Positions 55,569 to 64,000 of a DNA stretch of 64,000 bases are shown here, piece by piece; position 1 is the stretch's first letter; every line of letters begins with the position of its first letter. The notes under the pieces were generated by a model that saw nothing but the letters and a program-made list of their open reading frames with translations, was not told where the DNA came from and did not search any database. A program made the translations under genes and the position numbers. The DNA comes from Hydractinia symbiolongicarpus (lineage: Eukaryota > Cnidaria > Hydrozoa > Anthoathecata > Hydractiniidae): the NCBI RefSeq assembly GCF_029227915.1, contig NC_079875.1, positions 18,655,001-18,719,000 on the forward strand. The letters are read 5' to 3'.

Positions 55569-56279
55569 CATTACAGTGCACTTAAAACTTTTGATGCCAA
55601 ATAATTTGTAAACGAGGTGGTGACGTCAATGATCTTTTACCGCATCGGTAACTAGGGACCACCAAGGGCGAATTTGGGTATTTTTCCCAAACCTGGGTCC
55701 CCAAATCCGTTTCGCAATGGACGGATTGATGACGTCATCAAAAAACCCTAATATCTCTGCAACCGTTTATCAAAAGTACATGATCTTATACATTTTTTGC
55801 TCAGCGTTTCAAGATCTATACGATGAAGGCAATGGGTATACAGTCGATAAAGCCCGTGGAAAAATCCACTGAAGCAGATGGACAATGGAAAAATAGGTTG
55901 TTTTAGATGTTTTGCTGACGTCAGCAGTGCAGATTTCTAAAATATTGGCGAAATTATTCTTTGATTGTAATGTCAGTAAAGGCCGTGAAAATACAAAAAA
56001 AGTTTTTTAAGAAGTTTATATACCTGTTGGCCTTTCTCGCATAGATTTTGTAACGCTGATCAAGAAAATGTATAGGATCATGTACTTTTGACAAACGGTT
56101 GCAGAGATATTGGGGTTGAAGGTTTTTTGGTGACGTCATCAACCCGTCCACTCCGAAACGGATTTGGAGACCTAAATTGGTTCTAGGTGGTCCCTAGTTA
56201 CCAACGCGGTGGAAAATCATTGACATCACCACCTTGTTTCCAAGTTATTTGGCCTCAAAGTTTTAAGTGCACTGTAATG
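55569..56279. mobile_element. foldback element with long inverted arms
   Basis: Both ends start CATTACAGTGCACTTAAAAC when read inward, and similarity continues inward for about 230 bp each side (ACCGCATCGGTAACTAGGGA, ATCTCTGCAACCGTTT). It codes for nothing. Relatives lie at 21866-22443, 29755-29858 and 56882-57235. Confidence 0.75.
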
Positions 56280-56881
56280 GCTTCATTAATGTTATATACT
56301 TTTCTTTAACGTTAATATAAGTTTAACGTTAGAGTTTGGTAAATTACAGAACAATTTTATGGGTGATGTTTTATAGACTTTATTGAAGAAAATTATGAAA
56401 AATATAATCGACTTTGCAAAAGTGACAAACAGACACACGGAACTGGCGTATTATTATACAGATATTTCGAGTTTTTATAACTCGTCATTAGATTCATTCT
56501 CTATAAAACAAATGAATAACAGTTTAAAAACAGTTTAATTAAAAAATATTTGATGCACAGCTTAAAAACAAATACAAACGAATGTTATAACACATCTAAA
56601 TCAGATTTTAAACAATAATTATAACAAAGTTTGCCAACCTATTTTTGTCCATTATTCTTCGGCCTAAGTGGATTTTTCCACGGGCATTATCGACTAGTCT
56701 TACATAATAATACGGAGCTCCAGTGCGTCTGTCTGTCACTTTTGCAAAGTTGATTATATTCTTTACAATTTTCTTTGATAAAGTCCATAAAACATCACCT
56801 ATAAAATTGTTCTGTAATTCTGTAACTTTGACGTTAAAATAGTATTAACATCAAAAAAAAGAATATTAACATTAGTGAAGG

Positions 56882-57235
56882 CATTACAAAGCACTTAAAA
56901 CTTTGAGGTCAAATAACATTTTTTTGATCACCGTTTTAAGATCTATACTATGAAGGTAACGGGTATATGAATTTCTAAATAATTTTTTTTTATACTTTGA
57001 AGGGGACTTTGCTTATGTCAGCAAAATATTTAAACCTTTGTATCTCTTTAACCGTTTGTTAAAAGCGCATGATCCTATATACTATTTTTGATCATCGTTT
57101 CAACATCTACACATTTAGAAGAACGGATAAACTAAATTTCGTCGATTATTTTTTGTGTATGCACTTCTGCCGTCAGCAAAACATGTAAAACAACCTCTTT
57201 TTGTAATTGTCCTTCTGCCTAAGTGGATTTCCGCA
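56882..57235. repeat. further copy of the foldback family
   Basis: Starts CATTACAAAGCACTTAAAAC and carries TCTTTAACCGTTTGTTAAAA and GTCAGCAAAACATGTAAAAC blocks of the same family. Two arms at about 56395-56470 and 56690-56770 are also inverted to each other (GACAGAC-type ends). Confidence 0.55.
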
Positions 57236-57496
57236 CGGGCCTTATCGACGAGTTAAACGAAATATAGACAATATAAGTACACGTTCTTATATAAGCAACA
57301 TAAAAGTTAGACTAGGATTAGGCTTCTATATTCTATATGTATGCAAACACATTTTAACGCAATGTCGCAAGTTGATCCTGGCCCGCCAATTGATAGGGCA
57401 GCATGTCAAAAGACGAGCCACCGTTTGTCTAGAGATGGTCAGTCCCGTCTATTGACAGGCCGTGTTCTACTTTGGGTGATAATAGATACATCCAAG

Positions 57497-58243
57497 GGCC
57501 TTTTTATATGAGAACAGGGAAACTCGCCTATCGAGTTTCCCGGTAGAGCGGGCTAATATCAACTCGGGTTTATATGTAAATTTGTCATTTCCCATCCCGG
57601 GTTTATATGAAGAAAAATTAGCGGGAAACTAAAAGTGGCGGGGTGAATATGTAAGCAAATATGGCTTCCAACAACAGAAAAAAGAAGATAGCGATACTGT
57701 TGATGCTTGAAACAACTGTGTTATCACTATTAGTTATTTCTCAAATTTTTTGAAAATTACCATCATTTCTGACCAATTTAAATATTATTCATTAACATCT
57801 CCCACACGCTTGAAACAGGATTAAAAGTTAATCTTAGATCATTCTCAATTGTAATTTTAGTGAAACCTGGTGTTTTCAGCATGTTTCATGGTTTTGTTGT
57901 CTTTTATTACAAATACACTATGATACAAAAACAAATATGTCCATTGATATGCCTTAATAGTGATAATTATTTGCTCCTCTAAGGTTACATAAACTTTTTC
58001 CATACTTTGCCACCGGGTTTTTCTGTTTACATGATGAACAAATATCCATCCCGTTTGACCGGGATCCCGGCTCACTTGTCCGGGATCTCGGTTGACCGAG
58101 TTTCCCGTTGTAACCGGGGCGAGATGAATATGCGCCATATAAACACGATTTCAATTTTAAGCGTTCTTCCGCAAATATCTGAGATCTCAGGTCATGCGGG
58201 ATATCTCGGTGGACCGAGTTTCCCGGTCTCACATAAAAAGGCC
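57497..58243. mobile_element. 747-bp DNA transposon with 5-bp target duplication
   Basis: Starts GGCCTTTTTATATGAGA and ends, inverted, GGCCTTTTTATGTGAGA, both followed by a GGGAAACTCG block. CCAAG flanks both ends (57492-57496 and 58244-58248). The interior has many GGGAAAC/CCGGGA motifs and no transposase, so it is nonautonomous. The superfamily is not clear to me. Confidence 0.75.
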
Positions 58244-60595
58244 CCAAGGCGATACAATCACGGGACAATTTTTACGACGATCGTCATCAATACTCGAATT
58301 CAACTGTTCGCAATTTTCGTCATGACGTATATCGTGATTCTGCTTCAGACCGACACTCGGCAATTCACACAGAGTGACGTAAAAAACATAATACGCGCAT
58401 CATGTGATTCCAGAATGAAATATCTGCCGCTGGATCAAAGAGACGTTTTGTGGTAGCTAGCTAGATTTTGTTGTAAATATATAACTTTGTAATGTTTCAA
58501 ATTTATTACGTATATAGATACTTAAAAATACAGTGTACTTTAGGATATTGTGTACCTGTGTGTATCAAATGGTCGATTTTTCATTACATATAGTTTAGAT
58601 AGCTAGCTAGATAGATAGATGTGCATATTTTCACATGGCTAGCCTCACAAATATCGAGGGGTATACCCTGTCTTGTAGGAGGGGCAATGGCTTTGAAAGG
58701 GAGCCCTAGAGTATTTAATGCTCATTTCGAGCTATGCAGACCTAGCTGATTAGGTTCCGGCGCTCTACAGAAAACTCCCTGAAACATCCAAATGGCCCAC
58801 GCAGTGTGCCATCTCTCCAATTTCCCTCACATGGCTTGGATTAACCGAAGCCATGTGGTAACATTCACTTACCCATATTTATTTGCCATCAAGCTCAAAA
58901 TGTAAGAGTTATAACCACAAAGCCATGAACCATTTTTGATGTGTTATTTGCAAAGGGGAAATGGCTTTCTCTATGTAGCTATGCTGTCTGTAAATTAAAA
59001 GGTTTATGATTTCTTGTGCCTTAATAGAAGAAATTTTCGTGACAAGTAATTTCCGTGAAAAGTAATTTTCGTGAATTTCGCAAAAATAAATTCCGCAAAA
59101 TTTAGCAAGCATAGCTATACCAACTAAATTCCAGGAACGTCTTAATTCCATGGTTTTACCTTTTTCAGTAACTTTCTCTTTTTACAATGGTTGGTTATGG
59201 CATTATATCCTGGACCTTACGTCCATGATGTACTAAATTACCATTTTCACTGGCACCAAAACTTGTGCAATTTACAGAACAGACAGCTCAAACATCGCTG
59301 GGGTATATATATCACTCATTGGAAAATTTTTGTGTGGTGGAGGTATGACACTTTATTCTATTATTATTTTTGTAATTAGTCATTAAATACTAAACAAACC
59401 TATATTATTATAAAACTAGACAGGCTGAGGAATATTTTTAAGAAAATTTTTTTATTACTATGTGTGCTCTCCTCCACAGATCCCCTTTGGTAATTTGCAT
59501 CACCAAGTTTTCCTAATGTCATGTCTGTTTAAGCATCAGAAAAAGGTACATAACAATGTTTCAAGCAGCTACTAGCTCCATCTGAGACAAGTCACCAAAT
59601 ATTGTAACCATTTATTTTAATTATAAATTAGACTTTGAAAATAATTCCAGTGGATCTTATATTGGAAAAAACACATCACGGAATTAAGACGAAAATCACA
59701 GAAATAGGACGTTTGTGACGAATTTTTTTGGCACAACCCTGCGCAAACATCCGCCTTGTTCGCCAGCATTTTTGCAAAGTTGTTGTTAGGGATGGCTTGT
59801 AGTTACAACCATGAAGTAAATGTGGTGAATGGAGTTGCCACATCGTCCCTAGAGCTGTTTGTTTAGATAATCACAAGCAAGATTTTTATTCAAAGCGTAA
59901 ATTTATTTGAACTAAAGAAGGAACTTTATAAACATTCCTTAATTTTATAAGGATGTATAAATAATTCAAATATGCACATAAACGTTTCCAATTTCAGAAT
60001 ATGTTAACACTTAGGTCTCTAATTAGTATGGAATGATGTTTATTATTCCAAATTTACATAGGAAGAAAAAGCTATTGTTGAGTACCAGAACAAACTTTAA
60101 ATAATGATTGAAGACCCCTTTATAAATATTATATATCTGTATAAATCACTCAAAATATTTGTTAAGGCTTCCAGGGTCTATAAATATTTCAGATTAAATC
60201 ATGTAGGTTGTTTAGTTTGATTTAACTTTTGCTTGGACTGATAACTGGAAAGTTTATTTTATTTTATTTTATTTTATTTTTTTTTTTTTGACATTTATTC
60301 GGGTTCCATTATACAATGGTTCTTATCCCTATAATAACATAATAATAACAACAATAAGAATAAAAAGTTTAGATCAAAAATGATACAAGAAGAATGGAGA
60401 TCTAGGTTTCAATAAGAGTTGTAGATTTAGGTTTTGTTAAATGGTTGTTGATAGATTAAAATAGAGGAAAGGCATAGGCTATAGTTGTATATCGGCGGAA
60501 GGTCTCGTTCGACTCTGAAAGACTTCGTTAGAGATAAAACGTTGGCTGTGTTGAAATAAACAGCTCATTGAAACCGTAGCAGCCAGCACTTATGA

Positions 60596-60620
60596 TATAT
60601 ATATATATATATATATACAT

Positions 60621-60656
<36 letters not shown>

Positions 60657-60661
60657 ATAAC

Positions 60662-60688
<27 letters not shown>
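60596..60688. repeat. AT microsatellite with inverted halves
   Basis: Three runs of (AT)n separated by CATCACAC and GTGATAAC, which are partly inverted copies, so the whole array can fold. Confidence 0.9.
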
Positions 60689-60692
<4 letters not shown>

Positions 60693-61246
60693 ACATAAAA
60701 TAAAATGGAAAAAAATAAACAAAACGTCCTCAAACGCGATTTTTATAGGTAATGGTATTTTCCCTGATCTTAAAATTGCTGACGGTGATCGTGAGCGAGG
60801 GGGTCTGTCACTAAAAGAAGGTTTGTCAAGGAACAAAAATGGAGGGTCTAATTGATGTAGAAAAATAATGACCACTATATCTTGGTTTGTGCTATTAACG
60901 TTACAAGGGATGATATAAAGGATATCATTCCGTTTCATTAAGGTATTTATTAGCAGTCTCCCACAAATTTAGAGAGTCATCATATTTATATAAATACTTT
61001 CTTTAGGAACGTAATCATTTAGATCTTGATGAGAGGCCTGAGACTCCCCTAAAAAGGGAAAAGAAAGAAATTTTTCTCCAACATCAGAAGTCTTGTAGTG
61101 AGAGGAAACTTGTACTAAATGTTTAGTTTTTTATTCAGAAAAAATCAAGTAATATATACTACCTGTGTGGATTAATAATTTTCTGTGTTGGCCAGTAAAG
61201 AAGCTTTTTAAATGTGTTATTTTTTAGAGAATAACTATCACATACC

Positions 61247-62476
61247 ATGGAATTGTTAGATGAAATTCCACACTGGGCTCTTAAACTTATTGCTTCAGTT
61301 ATCCTGTTTATTCTGTCTATGATATTTGGTGCTATTCCATTAAAATTATCCCGTGATGAGAATGCTGTGGGAACTCCACTTCGTAATTTGTTAATCAGTT
61401 TGTCAAATTGCTTTGCTGGAGGTGTTTTTTTCAGTACAGTTATATTGGATTTGTTTCCGATGGTAAAAACTACAATGGGTGAGGCTCTTGCAACAGTCAA
61501 CATTAAAACCACTTTTCCATTGGGTGATTTTATCATTGGTTTTGGATTTATTATGATGCTTATAATAGAGCAGTTTGTTCATACTTGCTTTGGTAACACA
61601 TTTCTTAGTCATCCTGGACACAGTCATAATGTAGACATGTCTGATAATGATGAAAATGTTTTTAGTACAGCAGAAATTGCACCTTTATTGAGTGGAGACC
61701 GAGATATACACGAAGAACCCCTAAATGTTGATGAAACAACTACTGATGGGCGTGTTAGTGCAAAAAAGCATGTTTCTCTTGGAGACACCTCGATCCTGCA
61801 TGGAAATTCGATTTCGTACTCTGATGAAGATGAAGATATTGAACACACCTTGGAGCAAAGTCAACGATCCCAGCATTCTGTTCAGTCATATGACACATTT
61901 TATTCTCAACATGGTACTCATCATCGAGTGAGGAAAATGCACAGAACCAAAAGTCTTGCTTCTATGCAATCAGTAACGCATTCTAATTTCAGGACATATG
62001 TTTTAGTTTTTGCAATATCTTTGCATTCATTGTTTGAAGGTCTTTCAGTTGGTTTAACTGTACACATGGGAACATTAATTCAAATATTAATTGCCTTACT
62101 TATACATAAAAGTATCATAGCTTTTTCGATTGGTGTTCAGCTGGTTGATGCTGATTTAAAATCACTTGTTGTTCTTATTTGCTTAGTAATATTTGCCTCA
62201 ATGGCTCCGATTGGCGTTGGAATTGGTGTTATAGTATTGGATTATTTAAATAATGTTGTGAAAAAGTTTTCATCTGCTGTCTTGCAGGGCATTGCTACAG
62301 GGTCATTTTTGTATGTAACATTTTTTGAAGTTTTGCCGCATGAACTAAACATTCAAGATGAGAAAAAACCTTTAAAAATCCTATTTGTCCTTATTGGATA
62401 TAGTTTAACAACTGCTATTTGTTATTATGAAAATAGCTCTAATAAAGTCTATCCAACTGCTGCACCGCCAACTTAA
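61247..62476 (+). CDS. ZIP family metal transporter (SLC39A1/2/3-like)
   Basis: An intact 409-codon frame with no intron. The start ACCATGG is a good Kozak context and follows a probable splice acceptor. Eight hydrophobic segments can be seen: three before residue 112, a long His/Ser/Asp-rich cytoplasmic loop (about 113-245, with HPGHSHN and QHGTHH), then five more. Segment IV carries HSLFEGLSVGL (His260, Glu264) and segment V HKSIIAFSIG (His287), the metal-binding signatures of ZIP proteins. The pattern fits subfamily II (vertebrate ZIP1-3), plasma membrane zinc importers. The C-terminus is short, as usual. Which of the three vertebrate forms is closest cannot be told here. Confidence 0.92.
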   Translation: MELLDEIPHWALKLIASVILFILSMIFGAIPLKLSRDENAVGTPLRNLLISLSNCFAGGVFFSTVILDLFPMVKTTMGEALATVNIKTTFPLGDFIIGFGFIMMLIIEQFVHTCFGNTFLSHPGHSHNVDMSDNDENVFSTAEIAPLLSGDRDIHEEPLNVDETTTDGRVSAKKHVSLGDTSILHGNSISYSDEDEDIEHTLEQSQRSQHSVQSYDTFYSQHGTHHRVRKMHRTKSLASMQSVTHSNFRTYVLVFAISLHSLFEGLSVGLTVHMGTLIQILIALLIHKSIIAFSIGVQLVDADLKSLVVLICLVIFASMAPIGVGIGVIVLDYLNNVVKKFSSAVLQGIATGSFLYVTFFEVLPHELNIQDEKKPLKILFVLIGYSLTTAICYYENSSNKVYPTAAPPT

Positions 62477-63484
62477 CAAAAGAAGCAACGCAACATATTT
62501 ATGATTCACACGTTTCTTAGTTGTTATATGGAGGTAGCACGAATTTTTATAATTTTAGATTTTAATATTGACTGATTTGTAGTAAAAAAACATATATATA
62601 ATTCACACCAATATTTCAAATTGTTCTTGTAAGTTTGTAGTTAGTTAAAAAAATTTAATGCTATAGGTAAGCGTGATAGCCGCTTTTACCTAAAAACATT
62701 TTATTAGAAATTAAACAAATATTTTTCTCTGAGTCATCATTTTTTATAGACAACACTGATTACAATTGCGGTTGAAAGAAGTATTAACGTATTGTGGACT
62801 TATGTTGTAGTCTTGTGGTGTGCCATGAATTAATAAATTAAATAATTTTTCTTGTATGTTTTGTATCTATTGGAAGTGGATCTATCCTGTCTTTTTTAAT
62901 TCCCTGACAAGAGTTCTGTATTGCAATAAAATTTGACACTAGTTTTATATAGAATGTATGTTATTTTTGTTATATTCCCTATCTTAATACCCTTTTGCAT
63001 TGCACATGTATAAAATGTCGTCCTTTACTTGTCATCTATGTTGATAAAAGGTAATATATACTACAGAAAGGAATACATTCTCACACTATATAAAATTAAA
63101 GTGCTTTTAACGTTCATAGCTTTCCATGACTATCAACTAGTAATTCTCATTGCATCTCAGTTTGTTTTTTTAAACAATTGTATTTTTAACTCACAACTTA
63201 ACTTAACTGATGTCATCATATTAAAAAAAAAAAAAAAACCTACATATATCTTTTTTATATAATTAAAACATTCTTACATATCACAAAAACAACATGGCAT
63301 AAAAAAAATAATTTTTTAATTTTTGTGTGTCCAAATTTTGGTCCTCCAAAATCGATAAAAGCATTAACCGTTGCCACCATTATTAAACAAAAGCTAACTT
63401 GGTTTTTACATATTTTTTATAACGTCAAACCAAAACATTCACTTTTAAGAGCATGTATGAAATTTAAATTTAACTATGTATCAT
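62477..63484. other. ZIP 3' UTR and AT-rich spacer
   Basis: Holds the probable 3' UTR and then AT-rich sequence with an A run near 63222-63238. The stretch 63325-63484 may be the upstream part of the LINE, but I see no endonuclease motif. Confidence 0.4.
62925..62930 (+). terminator. poly(A) signal candidate for ZIP gene
   Basis: AATAAA about 450 bp past the stop codon; an ATTAATAAATTAAATAA stretch near 62828 is an alternative. Confidence 0.4.
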
Positions 63485-64000
63485 GCATATTTGTTGAGAA
63501 TGAACTAAAAAAGCTTAAGCGTCAAAAGTCAACTGGTTCGGATAATCTTCCGCCAGCTTTATTGAAGGACTGTGCATCTGTGATTGCTGAACCACTGTAT
63601 TATTTAATCAACTTATCATTAGACAACTCAGAAGTATCATCAGTTTGGAAACACGCACTGATCACTCCCATCTTTAAATCAGGATCACCATCTGAACCAA
63701 ATAACTACTGACCAATATCTATATTGTCAAGCCTATCAAAAATACTTAAGAAATCAGTTCATAGCCAACTTATCAGCTATCTAGAAGACAATAATTTATT
63801 ATATCGTTATAAATTTGGTTACCGCAGACGTAGCTCCACGGACATAGCTGCAACATTATTTACTGATAACATCAGAAAAGAGCGTGATAAAGGAAATTTA
63901 GTTGGTGCAATCTTCATTGATTTGTCGAAAGCTTTTGAAACTGTTTCACATAGCATCTTGCTTGAAAAGCTTCACGCATATGGTATTTGTGGCAAAGAGT
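63485..64000 (+). mobile_element. LINE reverse transcriptase fragment, cut by window edge
   Basis: Encodes KSTGSDNLPPALLKDCASVI, HALITPIFKSG, then after an in-frame TGA (63709-63711) PISILSSLSKIL and GAIFIDLSKAFETVSHS, the first motifs of a non-LTR reverse transcriptase. It is related to, but clearly diverged from, the copy inside the Polinton. It is defective and continues beyond the window. Confidence 0.8.

Larger units (their letters stand above)
55416..61246. other. intergenic region, Polinton to ZIP gene
   Basis: 5.8 kb with no host gene recognised. The foldback copies, the 747-bp element and the AT microsatellite are listed separately. TTTTA repeats and a T run lie at 60255-60290. A splice acceptor (TTATTTTTTAG at 61219-61229) lies just before the ZIP start codon, so an upstream noncoding exon probably lies in this stretch. 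Confidence 0.5.

Noticed and set aside
57857-58456. Overlapping frames of 93-149 codons
   Set aside because: They lie within or across the 747-bp transposon and reflect its repeated CCGGGA motifs; no family is recognisable.
60528-60938. 136-codon minus-strand frame
   Set aside because: The Tyr/Ile-rich part is simply the AT microsatellite read as protein; no motif.
1-64000. CRISPR arrays, bacterial operons or ribosome binding sites
   Set aside because: The window is eukaryotic; the only regular arrays are the 73-bp, 57-bp and microsatellite repeats, none with unique spacers.

Overview
The window is animal nuclear DNA: AT-rich, intron-rich host genes with GT-AG splice sites, dense with small DNA transposons and foldback repeats, and interrupted by one large, GC-richer, intron-poor Polinton/Maverick element. 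The host gene set, the style of the Polinton and the short introns suggest an early-branching metazoan, most likely a cnidarian; I cannot name the species from sequence alone.

Host genes, left to right: INTS14, a subunit of the Integrator complex (+, 1057-3946); two tandem M14 zinc carboxypeptidase genes sharing the same nine-exon layout (-, 4017-9749 and 12922-15709), both encoding secreted proenzymes; dimethylglycine dehydrogenase DMGDH (-, 18268-24828, 15 exons); betaine-homocysteine S-methyltransferase BHMT (+, 27837-32789, 8 exons); and a ZIP-family metal transporter with a single-exon coding region (+, 61247-62476). DMGDH and BHMT stand head to head and catalyse consecutive steps: BHMT turns betaine plus homocysteine into methionine plus dimethylglycine, and DMGDH oxidises that dimethylglycine in mitochondria. 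The human genes are also neighbours, so this looks like ancient linkage.

From 38165 to 55415 lies a Polinton with terminal inverted repeats of about 260-280 bp. It carries a protein-primed family B DNA polymerase, a retrovirus-like integrase, an A32-type packaging ATPase, a major capsid protein fragment, a candidate minor capsid protein, a BRO-N protein with a second shorter relative, two HNH nuclease-like regions and several conserved Polinton proteins of unknown role. Most genes carry frameshifts or stops, the capsid gene is fused to part of an HNH gene, and a 5'-truncated LINE splits another gene, so this copy is dead. The integrase D,D35E core, the 223-residue membrane protein and a few small genes are still open. 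Two features stand out: a membrane protein that carries three kinds of ESCRT/NEDD4 late-domain motif, and short hairpins placed again and again just past the 3' ends of Polinton genes.

The remaining DNA holds repeats: a Tigger/pogo-like MITE, a Harbinger transposase relic, tRNA-derived SINE copies, a 73-bp tandem repeat, several foldback elements, and a second LINE reverse transcriptase running off the right edge.
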